Shown: in pieces, positions 25,738 through 35,511 of the stretch | How positions within the stretch are numbered: the stretch's first letter is position 1 | Layout: every line of letters begins with the position of its first letter | NCBI GenBank assembly: GCA_964441755.1 | Contig: CAYTVG010000002.1 | Span: 383,236-447,235 of the forward strand | Length of the DNA stretch: 64,000 nt | Reading direction: 5' to 3' | From: JAUMBM01 sp964441755 | GTDB lineage: Bacteria > Bacteroidota > Bacteroidia > Chitinophagales > Saprospiraceae | Notes under the pieces: generated by a model | Databases searched by the model: none | Told to the model about the DNA's origin: nothing | Seen by the model: only the letters and a program-made list of their open reading frames with translations | Translations under genes and position numbers: made by a program

Positions 25738-27603
25738 TTAGCGCTGTACCGTCATTTTCTGGCTCGTATTGCCTTCTGCAGTTTCAATGCGCACCGTGTA
25801 GTTGCCGGCAGGCAATTCATTGACAGACAACTGTATCTGCTCATTTTGTACCTGTGCAAGCACACGGCTGAGCACCAGTTGACCGGCAGTGTTATACACC
25901 TTTACCAGCGCCTGTACAGGGCTGTTGAGGCGGAACGAGAGCGTGGCCAACTCGCTGACCGGATTGGGGAACAATTGTACTGCGTCAGCAGCCAGCAGCG
26001 TTTCCTTGGTACCTACGCTAATGTCAGCACCAATAGACATGCGCACTACCGGCACGATGTCAAGACCAAAGCCCACCAGACTGAGTTCTTCGTCGGCATT
26101 GCCAACGTTCAGGGCAGCGCCGTAGCGAGGGCGACCCAGTGAGTCTGTGTAGAAATTCATAGCAGCGTAGTCGAAATCCTCAGATGCCTGCAGGAAAAAG
26201 TCAACCTGATTGACATCCTGATACTGCACAACCGGAATGTAGTAGTAGCCGTCCTCCAGCGCAATGGCACCGTCTTCATTGGCCGATACCCAGATGAGTT
26301 CGTCTCCTTCCTCCCCTGTGAAGGTGTAGGAATTGAAGCCCAGCAGCTCCGCTTCGTCCGTATTAACTGTCAGGTCACCATTGGTATCACCCTCCCAGCG
26401 GTAGAGGAAGATGCTCACTTCCTGATCGACAACATCCTCAACATTGGACACACCAAAACCTATGTAGCGGGCAAACAGACCGTTGCCATTGGGCACATAG
26501 AATACATTGCCGTAGGTATAGCTGCTGCTGGCAGCAGGCGCAACGCCACGCGTAGCGCGCACTTCTTTAGCAAAAAGGGTGTCGCTGACAGCAAAAATGA
26601 AGCTTTGCGAGTTGTTGGCAGGTACCTCGTCTTCGTTGGCAAAGCTGAGGTTGTAGGTAGCCGTATACAACTGGTTGGTTGGCGGAGGCAAAAATTCGTT
26701 GTTGAAAAATACATTCTCAGCCGTAGAGTCAGAAGCAATGCTGCCGTAGATAAGACTGTCGCGGAAAACTACCGCTTCCTGCTCATTGACGATGGTCATG
26801 GTCAGCTTAGAACTTGGCTGCTCCTGATTGCCCACATTGGCAACATCGGCAATGAAGCCAATAGCCTCCAGCTGGCTGGCCGGCGTAATGGCATTGGGCG
26901 CTACTGCATAAAAAGCATTGACACGCATATCATTGTCAGGCCGTGGGTTTTCGTCAGTCAGAATCACATCGTCGACCATCCACGCATAACCGCAACCCGT
27001 AAGGTTACCGCCATTGGCTGTTTCGCTGGTTGACAGGAACTGGAAAGCAAAATATACATTGGCCTGACCGGCAGCAAATTCTGAAATGTCTACCGTGATC
27101 AACTGCGGATTAATGTTGGCGTTGCCTTCCAGCACACCACCAAACGCATTGGCCGTGATGCCGGGGAACACTTCAAACGTAGTCCAGCTGCTGAGGTCGT
27201 TGAGGTTGGTACCTACACGCACCTGCGGGCGGTCATTGAAGCTGCGGTAGTAGGTTTGAAACTGCAGATAGACCGCCTGCTTGTCAGAAGCATTAATAGC
27301 GGGACTGATCAGCCAGGCATCCTGTGGGTTGGGATGGCTGCAGTTGAGGTCAGAGTCAAACAGCGCAAAGCCCGTGCTGCCGGTGGTGGAGGCTACAGGG
27401 TCAATCGAAAAGGAGCCTTGCGGACCTTCGGTAGAGAATACCCAGCGAGAGCTGGGTTGGTTGTTACCCTGCACAACCTGATTGGTCCAGGTGCCGGGTA
27501 TGGATCCCGTAAAGGTTTCGGAAAAAAATACGCCCTGAGCGCTCAGTGAACCCAGGCCTGTCAGCAACAGACAGGTAAGCGCAGCGTAGAAATGTCTAAA
27601 CAT
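25738..27603 (-). CDS. Secreted protein with T9SS sorting domain (paralogue of the 12.4-14.7 kb gene)
   Basis: A 621-residue exported protein with a signal peptide (1-22). An N-terminal choice-of-anchor J-like jelly roll (about 25-215, with DAWLISPAI and YAWMVDDVIL) is followed by the block DMRVNAFYAVAPNAITP shared with the paralogue. Then come SDTLFAKEVRATRGVAPAA, a dockerin-like GDTNGDLTVNTDEAE and a type A sorting domain (LFPNPVSELATLSFRL ... NYTVRIETAEGN). Surface display or release by T9SS is expected; the role is unknown. Confidence 0.82.
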   Translation of the reverse strand: MFRHFYAALTCLLLTGLGSLSAQGVFFSETFTGSIPGTWTNQVVQGNNQPSSRWVFSTEGPQGSFSIDPVASTTGSTGFALFDSDLNCSHPNPQDAWLISPAINASDKQAVYLQFQTYYRSFNDRPQVRVGTNLNDLSSWTTFEVFPGITANAFGGVLEGNANINPQLITVDISEFAAGQANVYFAFQFLSTSETANGGNLTGCGYAWMVDDVILTDENPRPDNDMRVNAFYAVAPNAITPASQLEAIGFIADVANVGNQEQPSSKLTMTIVNEQEAVVFRDSLIYGSIASDSTAENVFFNNEFLPPPTNQLYTATYNLSFANEDEVPANNSQSFIFAVSDTLFAKEVRATRGVAPAASSSYTYGNVFYVPNGNGLFARYIGFGVSNVEDVVDQEVSIFLYRWEGDTNGDLTVNTDEAELLGFNSYTFTGEEGDELIWVSANEDGAIALEDGYYYIPVVQYQDVNQVDFFLQASEDFDYAAMNFYTDSLGRPRYGAALNVGNADEELSLVGFGLDIVPVVRMSIGADISVGTKETLLAADAVQLFPNPVSELATLSFRLNSPVQALVKVYNTAGQLVLSRVLAQVQNEQIQLSVNELPAGNYTVRIETAEGNTSQKMTVQR

Positions 27604-27716
27604 AGCGATTGTGTTGATATATAAATTAACTGTTAAGTATTAGATTGCCGGATATCATCGTCCGTGGGAGTTGAATATTTTCAGGCAGAATATTACTCAA
27701 AGATACGCGCATTCTT

Positions 27717-28754
27717 TTAGTCATGGCGGTGATATTGCTCATTGCGTCGGCTGATTTGCTGATTTTCGTCGCGCAGCAGTTCAGCATATTCATCGGCCAA
27801 TTGGTGTCGGTCAACCGACACTACACCTGCTTTTTCGCACACCTGGCCGCCTGCAAGGTTGGACAACTGCGCTATGGCTTCGCCGCCCAGACCGGCAGCC
27901 AGGCATAAAGCAGCTATGCTGATAACGGTATCGCCGGCACCACAGACATCGGTCACTTGTCGCACCTGTGTGGGAAAAATGGCTGACGCCTGCCGGTCAG
28001 CCAGGTACAGACCTTTGTCCGAAAGGGTTATCATAGTATATTGGTTGCCTAACCGCTCACGGATCAGCTCGTTGGCACGATCGAGGGTTGCCAGCGTACT
28101 GTCTATGGGAAAATCCAGCTGTCGCTGTATTTCTTTGAGGTTGGGCTTAAAAAGCGCAGCCCCGCGGTAAGCCCAAAAATTTTTTTCCTTGGGGTCAACA
28201 GCCACCGGTATGCCGCGGGCCGCTGCAGCAGCAAGGCTGCGCGCAATCAGCCCCTCACTGAGTACCCCTTTGTTGTAGTCCTGAAGCAGTATGATATCAA
28301 TTTTTTCCTGTGACAGTCGATCTTCAATACGCTGCCACAACAGTTCTTCTTCCTGCAGGCTCAGGTATCGAATCTGCTCTTCATCGATGCGCAGCAACTG
28401 CTGGCTGCCGGCCATCACCCTGGTTTTTACAGTTGTCACCCGCCCCGGCACGGCCAGCAGGCTGTCTGCCGACAGGCCTGCAGCCGGCAGCAGCGCCCGC
28501 AGGCGGCTGGCTGCAGCATCTTCACCCACCAAGGTATACAGCAGCGGCCTGGCGCCCATGGCAGCCAGGTTGAGCGCCACATTGGCTGCACCCCCCAGCC
28601 GCTCACTGCGGTGCTGCAGACCTACAACCGGCACGGGCGCTTCGGGCGAGATGCGCTCGACGCTGCCTGTCAGGTACTGGTCGATCATCACATCGCCAAT
28701 AACCATCACAGTCATCTGCCGGAAAGCCTCAAAAAATGATTGCATGGGCATCAT
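27717..28754 (-). CDS. D-glycero-beta-D-manno-heptose-7-phosphate kinase (HldE kinase domain/RfaE1)
   Basis: The start is among clustered ATGs (28754, 28751, 28745); I chose 28754, and the longer ORF to 28787 overlaps repeat-like DNA. About 345 residues of PfkB fold: N-terminal VIGDVMIDQYLTGSVERIS, then PEAPVPVV and RLGGAANVALNLAAMG, and the catalytic GAGDTVIS near the C-terminus. These match the kinase half of HldE, which phosphorylates heptose-7-phosphate at O1 for LPS inner-core synthesis. The nucleotidyltransferase half is absent. It lies downstream of waaA on the same strand. Confidence 0.88.
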   Translation of the reverse strand: MMPMQSFFEAFRQMTVMVIGDVMIDQYLTGSVERISPEAPVPVVGLQHRSERLGGAANVALNLAAMGARPLLYTLVGEDAAASRLRALLPAAGLSADSLLAVPGRVTTVKTRVMAGSQQLLRIDEEQIRYLSLQEEELLWQRIEDRLSQEKIDIILLQDYNKGVLSEGLIARSLAAAAARGIPVAVDPKEKNFWAYRGAALFKPNLKEIQRQLDFPIDSTLATLDRANELIRERLGNQYTMITLSDKGLYLADRQASAIFPTQVRQVTDVCGAGDTVISIAALCLAAGLGGEAIAQLSNLAGGQVCEKAGVVSVDRHQLADEYAELLRDENQQISRRNEQYHRHD

Positions 28755-28965
28755 GGTCTTATCGGTAGGCGGGTGGCTGCCTGCCACATCCGCCTGTGAT
28801 TGATTCCTAAGCGCGTGTCCGGGCTTTTCTCCTCGGTTTTAAACGGCTGTCTTCCGCCGGATCCCGCCTTTATGGGGCGGCTATCCCCTTTTCGAAGGCG
28901 TAAAACGGCGCGCTGTTGCGTCCTGTAGAAATCCATAAACACGCTATAAGTTTTTCATACAATAT

Positions 28966-30237
28966 TCAGCGGGCATTAGTTGCATCTTTGGGGCCGTCCG
29001 GCAAAATATCTTCGACTATGCGGGCAGTAGCCCCCGCCAGGGTCTCCAGACAAGTGCGGGCGGCCCGGCCCGCAGCATGCCGCGGAGCGTCATCCAGCAA
29101 GGCGCGTATGCAGGGGGCAAAATCTTGCGGCCGCTGCAGCGCAAAGCCGCCGCCCTGCTGTTGCAGGCGGGCGGTTTCAATGAATTTTTGGTGGCGTGGG
29201 CCAAAAATGACCGGCAGGCCGTGGGCTGCCGGCTCAAGGGTGTTGTGGACACCCGCGCCAAAGCCTCCGCCAACATAGGCGATATGGCCGTAGCGATATA
29301 TTTGCGACAACATGCCCATGGTGTCGAGTATCATCACCCGTGCGTCGGCGAGCCGGCTGCTTGCAGCCTGGGTGTAGCGCAGCCAGGGCAGGCGAATGGC
29401 GGCCGTGAGGCTCTGCAAATGTTGTTCGCCGGTCTCGTGGGGTACCAACAGCAGCTTCCACTGCGGGGGCATTTCGGTATGGGCCCAGTCGAGCAGCATG
29501 GCTTCATCTGCCGGCCAGGTGCTGCCGGCAATCAGCAGCCGCTGCTCAGGCCGGCTGCTGAAGCCGGCAATCAGGGGGTAGTCCTGCCGTTGGGCAGCAA
29601 TCGATAGCACGCGGTCTGCGCGCGGATCTCCTGCCACGCTGTGGCGATGGATGCCAATGCTGTCGAGCAGCGGCTCGCTGCTGCTGTCCTGCAGGTAGAG
29701 GTGGGTGAAACAATCCAGCAGGCGGTGCGAAAACCCGGCCCATGGCCGGAAAAACCACTGCTCAGCCCGAAAATGGGCGGCAATGAGGTAGAGCGGTATG
29801 CGGGCGCGGGCGGCTGCCAGCAGCAGCTGCGGCCAAAAATCGTATTTTACAAAAATAATTAGCTGCGGCCTGAGGGTGTCTGTCCAGTTGCGCGCATTGC
29901 GCGCACTGTCGGGGGGCAAATAGGCTACATAGTCAGCGCCCTTGTAGTCACGGCGCTGCAGGTAGCCGGAGGGGGAGTAAAAAGTCAGCACCAGCAGCAG
30001 CTCAGGCCGTCGGCGGCGTATCTCCTCCAGCACAGGCCGCCCTTGCTCGAATTCGCCCAGGCTGGCACAGTGCATCCAGCATACTTCCTGCCCGGCCCGG
30101 GCACTGCGCCAGCGGCTAAGCTCGCGCAGCCAGTGGCGGCGGCCTGCAGACCACTGCACGGCTTTGGGGTGCCCCAACAGGGCTGCCAACCGTATCAGCA
30201 GGTGATAAAGGGCTATGCCCAGTGAATACAGCTTCAT
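28966..30237 (-). CDS. waaA: 3-deoxy-D-manno-octulosonic acid transferase (Kdo transferase)
   Basis: The ATG at 30237 (MKLYSLGIALYHLLI) fits the family; another lies two codons upstream. The 423-residue GT30 enzyme has an N-terminal membrane anchor, the acceptor-side motif SLGEFEQGRPVLEEIR with the catalytic Glu, and LTFYSPSGYLQ. The donor domain has PRADRVL, AGSTWPADE, VGGGFGAGVHNTLEPA and PVIFGPRHQKF. It transfers Kdo from CMP-Kdo to the lipid A precursor. It abuts the upstream outer membrane protein gene, and heptose kinase follows. Confidence 0.93.
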   Translation of the reverse strand: MKLYSLGIALYHLLIRLAALLGHPKAVQWSAGRRHWLRELSRWRSARAGQEVCWMHCASLGEFEQGRPVLEEIRRRRPELLLVLTFYSPSGYLQRRDYKGADYVAYLPPDSARNARNWTDTLRPQLIIFVKYDFWPQLLLAAARARIPLYLIAAHFRAEQWFFRPWAGFSHRLLDCFTHLYLQDSSSEPLLDSIGIHRHSVAGDPRADRVLSIAAQRQDYPLIAGFSSRPEQRLLIAGSTWPADEAMLLDWAHTEMPPQWKLLLVPHETGEQHLQSLTAAIRLPWLRYTQAASSRLADARVMILDTMGMLSQIYRYGHIAYVGGGFGAGVHNTLEPAAHGLPVIFGPRHQKFIETARLQQQGGGFALQRPQDFAPCIRALLDDAPRHAAGRAARTCLETLAGATARIVEDILPDGPKDATNAR

Positions 30238-30243
30238 GCGCAA

Positions 30244-31026
30244 TCAATAGAAGATTTCACTGGCACTTTTGCCGAGGTAAAAGGGGAGTATCCAGCCTAC
30301 CCGCAGCCCCCAAAGGGCATCAAAACGCTCCGACCGGTCAACCTGCAGCGTAGCAAAGTCAAAGTCGCGGCGGTTGCGGGTAAACGCCTGGCTAAATTCA
30401 AACCCGCCGTAGAAGTTGATGCGGCCATCATTGCTCATAATATGGTAGCCAATAAATTGCTGCAGGGCCAGACCGTTGCTGAGGCGGTCGTAGCCCTTGG
30501 CGTAGTCGCCCGCAGTCTGCGGTACCGCCCGCAGCGGATCTTTCTGCACACGGATTTTATGCTGCAACAGACCCGCACCAAACTGCAGGCGAAGCCCCGA
30601 CCGGGGATTCACCGGCGACAGGGTGATTACTTTACCCAACTGACCACCCAGATAAAAACCGCGCTGCCGCAGGCCTATCTCGGCCGGCGCCCGGTCGTTG
30701 CCAATGATGATGCCTTCAGCCGTGCGCAGCCCCTGCAGCACGTCCTCCTTGACGGTGCTGCCAAAGTAATACTGCCAGTTGAGACCCACGATCCAGTTTC
30801 CGTTTTCAAGCAGGTAAGCAAGACCTATTTCGGGACTGAAACTATTGCCAAACCGAGTCGCCAGGTCGCCACCGGGCAGGTGAGCGCCATAGCCAAGCTG
30901 CAACATAAGGGCGTTGCCTACGTTGCGCCTGCCCGGCATGTCAAAAATGGCCTGCGCCTGTAAGGGGCTGCAGAGCAGACCCGCAGCGGCCAGGCTGATC
31001 ATATAAAAAAGTTGCTTCGTGCGCAT
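30244..31026 (-). CDS. Hypothetical outer-membrane beta-barrel-like protein
   Basis: A 260-residue protein with a signal peptide (1-26, SPLQAQA). Alternating-hydrophobic strands follow, such as MLQLGYGAHLPGG, WIVGLNWQYYFGS, RGFYLGGQLGKVITL, INFYGGFEFSQAF and WGLRVGWILPFYLG, and it ends in an aromatic residue, as barrels do. I do not recognise a named family. It is next to waaA with the start and stop almost touching, so co-expression with LPS genes is likely. Confidence 0.7.
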   Translation of the reverse strand: MRTKQLFYMISLAAAGLLCSPLQAQAIFDMPGRRNVGNALMLQLGYGAHLPGGDLATRFGNSFSPEIGLAYLLENGNWIVGLNWQYYFGSTVKEDVLQGLRTAEGIIIGNDRAPAEIGLRQRGFYLGGQLGKVITLSPVNPRSGLRLQFGAGLLQHKIRVQKDPLRAVPQTAGDYAKGYDRLSNGLALQQFIGYHIMSNDGRINFYGGFEFSQAFTRNRRDFDFATLQVDRSERFDALWGLRVGWILPFYLGKSASEIFY

Positions 31027-31115
31027 AGTCGCTTGGGGTTGTACCAGTAAAGCAGATGACCGGCAGGGCAGCTGCCCCGCTCTCAGGTCAAATTAACTGC
31101 AAATATGCGCATTCT

Positions 31116-31149
31116 TTTGCGGGAGTTGCTTATCAGGCTTGTATCTTTG
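31116..31149 (+). promoter_or_regulatory. Bacteroidota-type promoter of the nucleotide-sugar genes
   Basis: TTTG at 31116-31119 and TATCTTTG at 31142-31149 (exact TAnnTTTG), 22 bp apart. The ATG at 31167 follows 17 bp later. Confidence 0.6.
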
Positions 31150-31166
31150 CGCATAAATTCGTTTTT

Positions 31167-32108
31167 ATGCCTCGTATTTTGATTACCGGCGCGGCCGGAT
31201 TCCTGGGCTCTCACCTGTGTGATCGCTTTATCAGTGAGGGTTATCAGGTGGTCGGGATGGATAATCTGCTTACCGGTAATCTGGATAATATCAAGCACTT
31301 ATTCCCGCTGCCCGAGTTTGAGTACTATCACCACGATATTACCAAATTTGTGCACGTGCCGGGCCCGCTCGATTATATCCTCCATTTCGCCAGCCCTGCA
31401 AGTCCTATCGATTACCTCAAAATGCCTATTCAGACCCTCAAAGTAGGGGCACTGGGTACCCACAATCTGCTGGGGCTGGCCCGGGAAAAAAAAGCACGCA
31501 TCCTCGTAGCATCGACTTCGGAAGTGTACGGAGATCCGCTCGAACATCCGCAGCGCGAATCGTATTGGGGAAATGTCAATCCGGTAGGACCGCGCGGTGT
31601 CTATGATGAGGCTAAGCGCTTCCTCGAAGCCATCACCATGGCCTACCACAATTTCCACCAGGTGGATACGCGCATCGTGCGCATTTTCAATACCTACGGA
31701 CCTCGCATGCGCACCGAGGACGGCCGCGTACTGCCGGCCTTTTTCAGTCAGGCTATCCGGGGTGAAGGCCTGCCTGTCTTTGGCGATGGCTCCCAGACGC
31801 GTTCCTTCTGCTATGTCGATGATCTGGTCGAGGGCATCTATCGCTTGTTGCTGAGCGACTACCACCTGCCGGTCAATATCGGCAATCCCGACGAGATTTC
31901 GATCCTGGCGTTTGCACAGGAAATTCTGGCGCTGGTGGGCAACCCGCGGGCGCATATCGTATATCGCGAACTACCCGAAGACGATCCTAAGATCCGTCAG
32001 CCGGATATCAGCCTCGCCAGGTCTGTCCTGGGCTGGGAACCCCGGGTGGCTCGAGCCGATGGTCTCGTCAGGACACTGGCGTATTTTCGGGAGGTAGTAT
32101 CTGCCTGA
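31167..32108 (+). CDS. UDP-glucuronate decarboxylase (UXS family)
   Basis: The ATG at 31167 (MPRILITGAAGFLGS) directly follows the promoter; the longer open frame from 31056 has no similarity. The 313-residue extended SDR has TGAAGFLGSHLCDRF and HFASPASPIDYLKMPIQ. It also has ASTSEVYGDPLEHPQ and the catalytic YDEAKR, and its NTYGPRMRTEDGRVLPAF block is diagnostic for UXS. It converts UDP-glucuronate to UDP-xylose. rfbB follows after 22 bp, so both serve envelope polysaccharide synthesis. Confidence 0.9.
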   Translation: MPRILITGAAGFLGSHLCDRFISEGYQVVGMDNLLTGNLDNIKHLFPLPEFEYYHHDITKFVHVPGPLDYILHFASPASPIDYLKMPIQTLKVGALGTHNLLGLAREKKARILVASTSEVYGDPLEHPQRESYWGNVNPVGPRGVYDEAKRFLEAITMAYHNFHQVDTRIVRIFNTYGPRMRTEDGRVLPAFFSQAIRGEGLPVFGDGSQTRSFCYVDDLVEGIYRLLLSDYHLPVNIGNPDEISILAFAQEILALVGNPRAHIVYRELPEDDPKIRQPDISLARSVLGWEPRVARADGLVRTLAYFREVVSA

Positions 32109-32130
32109 TTATCATTAAAACCTTTCTGCA

Positions 32131-33198
32131 ATGGCTGACTTTCAAAAATCTGTACTAATCACCGGTGGCGCGGGTTTCATTGGCTCACATCTGGTACATC
32201 ACTTCGTACAGAAGTATCCGGATTATCGCATCGTCAACCTCGATGCGCTTACGTATGCAGGCAATCTGGAAAATCTGCAGGCTGTCGAGTCGGCACCCAA
32301 TTATATCTTCTGCAAGGGCGACATAACCGACTATGAGGCGATGCGCAGCCTTTTTGCTGATTATGATTTTGATGGCGTCATCCATCTGGCTGCTGAAAGT
32401 CATGTCGACAGGTCTATCGAAAATCCGATGGCTTTCATACATACCAATATCGTTGGTACTGTCAACCTGCTCAACGCTGCACGTACACAGTGGCAGGGGC
32501 AGCCGGAGGGCAGGCGGTTTTATCACGTCTCTACCGATGAGGTCTATGGTTCGCTGGGTGATGAGGGCTATTTCACAGAGGAAACGGCCTACGATCCGCG
32601 TTCACCTTACTCCGCTTCCAAGGCCAGCTCCGATCATTTTGTACGCGCCTGGCATCATACGTATAAGCTGCCGGTGGTTATCTCCAATTGCTCCAATAAC
32701 TACGGACCTTTCCAGTTCCCTGAAAAATTAATCCCGCTCATCATTCATAATATCCGCCACCAGCGGCCGCTGCCTGTCTATGGTGATGGCAGCAATGTGC
32801 GGGACTGGCTCTGGGTCGGCGACCATGTGGAGGCCATCGACCTGATCTATCATCATGGGCAAGTCGGGGATACCTATAATATTGGCGGCCATAACGAACG
32901 TCGCAACATCGATCTGGTCACCAGTCTGTGTGATATCATGGACGAGCTTCTCGGACATCCGCCGGCTACTTCCCGTGCACTGATTACGTTTGTACGTGAC
33001 CGCCCCGGCCACGACCAGCGCTACGCCATTGATCCGGCCAAGCTCATAAAGGAACTCAACTGGCAGCCTTCGGTCGCTGTCGAAGAGGGGCTGCGCCGCA
33101 CTGCTCAGTGGTATCTCGACAACGGTAGCTGGCTGGAACATGTAACCTCAGGGGCTTATCGCGCTTATTACGACCGACAGTATACGCATCGATCATAG
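32131..33198 (+). CDS. rfbB: dTDP-glucose 4,6-dehydratase
   Basis: A 355-residue RmlB. It has the NAD-binding TGGAGFIGSHLVHH and HLAAESHVDRSI. The active-site region YHVSTDEVYGSLG (Thr-Asp-Glu) is followed by YSASKASSDHFVRAW with the Tyr-xxx-Lys pair. RDWLWVGDHVEAI and YNIGGHNERRNID are also present. It forms dTDP-4-keto-6-deoxyglucose for rhamnose and other deoxysugars. rfbA, rfbC and rfbD are not adjacent. Confidence 0.96.
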   Translation: MADFQKSVLITGGAGFIGSHLVHHFVQKYPDYRIVNLDALTYAGNLENLQAVESAPNYIFCKGDITDYEAMRSLFADYDFDGVIHLAAESHVDRSIENPMAFIHTNIVGTVNLLNAARTQWQGQPEGRRFYHVSTDEVYGSLGDEGYFTEETAYDPRSPYSASKASSDHFVRAWHHTYKLPVVISNCSNNYGPFQFPEKLIPLIIHNIRHQRPLPVYGDGSNVRDWLWVGDHVEAIDLIYHHGQVGDTYNIGGHNERRNIDLVTSLCDIMDELLGHPPATSRALITFVRDRPGHDQRYAIDPAKLIKELNWQPSVAVEEGLRRTAQWYLDNGSWLEHVTSGAYRAYYDRQYTHRS

Positions 33199-33295
33199 CG
33201 TAGCGGAAGCAGGGATTTCAAAACAGCGCTGGTCAATTTTCTTAGCTCCACGGCGCAGGCCACACACTTCTGTTGTGTAGAGATACGCATATTCC

Positions 33296-33423
33296 TGTCA
33301 GCCATCTCCGGCTGTGTTCTGTACACACACTGGCTGACAGCCAGCTTGTGTTGGCTGACAACTTGTCGCGGTTTGGCTGTCTTTTTGTCACTTGTGCTTG
33401 TTTTTTGTTGTCAAAATTGACAA
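33296..33423 (+). promoter_or_regulatory. Cluster of TGACA-core repeats upstream of dnaK
   Basis: The 318-bp gap 33199-33516 has no gene. TGGCTGACA occurs at 33331-33339 and 33352-33360 (21 bp apart, two helical turns), and inverted at 33296-33304. TTGTCA-N4-TGACAA forms a perfect palindrome at 33408-33423, about 95 bp before the dnaK ATG. No CIRCE element was seen. Confidence 0.5.
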
Positions 33424-33516
33424 GAAGAGGGCCGAAAGCGCGCTTGGCACGTCAGTTGCTGGGAGTAGATAAATTATATTTCTAACCAGACAAATTGAGC
33501 TAAAAGCACAAGCAAT

Positions 33517-35427
33517 ATGGGTAAAATAATTGGAATTGATTTAGGGACAACCAATTCTTGTGTGGCAGTCATGGAAGGTAATGAGCCGGTGGTGATTGCC
33601 AACGATGAAGGTCGTCGTACAACCCCTTCGGTGGTGGCGTTCATGGATAATGGCGAACGCAAGATTGGCGACCCTGCCAAGCGTCAGGCGATTACCAATC
33701 CTACGCGCACCATTGCTTCTATTAAGCGTTTTATGGGCCGCCGTTTTACGGAGTCACAGGCCGAGGCCGGCCGTACAGCTTACAAAGCTGTCAAAGGGGA
33801 GGGAGATACGGTACGCGTTGATATCGATGGCCGCCTCTATACGCCACAGGAAATTTCTGCCATGATTCTGCAGAAAATGAAAAAAGTGGCCGAAGACTTT
33901 TTGGGTCAGGAGGTAACAGAGGCAGTAGTTACTGTGCCTGCTTATTTCAACGACTCACAGCGTCAGGCAACTAAGGAGGCAGGCGAAATTGCCGGTCTTA
34001 CCATCAAACGCATTATCAATGAGCCGACAGCAGCAGCGCTGGCTTATGGTCTTGATAAGCGCAATAAAGATATGACCATCGCTGTCTATGACTTGGGTGG
34101 CGGTACTTTCGATATCTCTATCCTGCAGCTGGGTGAGGGTGTTTTCGAAGTGAAGTCTACCAACGGGGATACACACCTCGGAGGGGACGACTTCGACGGT
34201 GTTATCATTGACTGGCTGGCAGATTCTTTCCGTCAGCAGGAGAATGTAGATCTTCGCAAAGATCCCATGGCACTGCAGCGCCTCAAAGAAGCTGCTGAAA
34301 AAGCAAAGATAGAGTTGTCAAGCTCCGCAGAAACGGAGATCAATCTGCCCTACATTACGGCCATCGATGGTGTGCCCAAGCACTTGGTGCTGAAACTGTC
34401 ACGCGCTAAGTTTGAGCAACTGTCCGACAGCCTGGTCGAGCGTACGCTCGAGCCCTGCCGCAAGGCACTCAAAGATGCCGGCCTGTCAGTAGGTGAAATA
34501 GATGAAATCATTATGGTGGGGGGCTCTACCCGCATCCCGCGCATTCAGGAGGCAGTCGAGAAGTATTTTGGCAAAAAGCCCAACCGCGGCGTAAATCCCG
34601 ATGAGGTAGTGGCTGTGGGCGCGGCTATTCAGGGAGGTGTACTGAGTGGTGATGTGCAGGATGTACTGCTACTCGACGTTACGCCGCTTTCACTGGGGAT
34701 TGAGACCATGGGCGGTGTGTATGATGTGGTCATCGAGGCCAATTCTACCATACCAACGCGGAAGTCAAAGGTTTATTCCACTGCTTCGGACAACCAGCCT
34801 TCTGTGGAAATTCACATCCTGCAGGGCGAGCGTCCTATGGCTAAAGACAACCGGACGGTTGGCCGCTTTATCCTCGATGGTATCCCACCGGCACCCCGGG
34901 GTGTACCGCAGGTAGAAGTATCCTTTGATATGGATGCCAACGGTATCCTCAATGTGTCGGCTACAGACAAGGGCACCGGCAAGAAGCAGAATGTCCGCAT
35001 CGAAGCATCTACGGGTCTTAGCAAAGACGAGATCGCTCGCATGAAGGCAGAGGCAGAAACCAATGCGGAGAGTGACCGCGCCGCCCGTGAGCGTGCCGAA
35101 AAAATCGTCGGTGCCGATTCATTGGTCTTTCAGTCAGAAAAGCAGCTCAAGGAGTTTGGTGACAAACTGCCGGCCGACAAAAAGTCGACCATAGAGGCTG
35201 CTCTGGCGGAACTCAAAGCAGCTCATCAGGCGCAGGATATCAACAGCATTGATGCGGCTACCGAAAAACTAAACGCCGCCTGGGCTGCTGCCAGCCAGGA
35301 AATGTACGCTGCTACACAGGAAGCAGGGGCTGCTGCTGGCGCCGATGGCGCCGGACAGTCAGCTAAGCAGAATCCGGCCGATGATGTTACGGATGTAGAA
35401 TTCGAAGAAGTAAAGGACAATCGCTAA
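33517..35427 (+). CDS. dnaK: Molecular chaperone DnaK (Hsp70)
   Basis: A complete 636-residue Hsp70. The ATPase domain opens with GIDLGTTNSCVAVMEG, and has VPAYFNDSQRQATKEAG, AVYDLGGGTFDISIL and IMVGGSTRIPRIQEAV. The linker and substrate domain contain LLLDVTPLSLGIETMGG and VSFDMDANGILNVSATD, and the helical lid ends with the acidic tail DDVTDVEFEEVKDNR. It folds and protects proteins together with DnaJ/GrpE, which are not in the window. A strong terminator follows, so it is probably monocistronic. Confidence 0.98.
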   Translation: MGKIIGIDLGTTNSCVAVMEGNEPVVIANDEGRRTTPSVVAFMDNGERKIGDPAKRQAITNPTRTIASIKRFMGRRFTESQAEAGRTAYKAVKGEGDTVRVDIDGRLYTPQEISAMILQKMKKVAEDFLGQEVTEAVVTVPAYFNDSQRQATKEAGEIAGLTIKRIINEPTAAALAYGLDKRNKDMTIAVYDLGGGTFDISILQLGEGVFEVKSTNGDTHLGGDDFDGVIIDWLADSFRQQENVDLRKDPMALQRLKEAAEKAKIELSSSAETEINLPYITAIDGVPKHLVLKLSRAKFEQLSDSLVERTLEPCRKALKDAGLSVGEIDEIIMVGGSTRIPRIQEAVEKYFGKKPNRGVNPDEVVAVGAAIQGGVLSGDVQDVLLLDVTPLSLGIETMGGVYDVVIEANSTIPTRKSKVYSTASDNQPSVEIHILQGERPMAKDNRTVGRFILDGIPPAPRGVPQVEVSFDMDANGILNVSATDKGTGKKQNVRIEASTGLSKDEIARMKAEAETNAESDRAARERAEKIVGADSLVFQSEKQLKEFGDKLPADKKSTIEAALAELKAAHQAQDINSIDAATEKLNAAWAAASQEMYAATQEAGAAAGADGAGQSAKQNPADDVTDVEFEEVKDNR

Positions 35428-35511
35428 GGGTGTACACGGGAAAGCGCCGGCTCTGACCCGGTAATATAGTCCCGAATACACCACAAGCGAAGTCTTGACT
35501 GATAATTGCAG

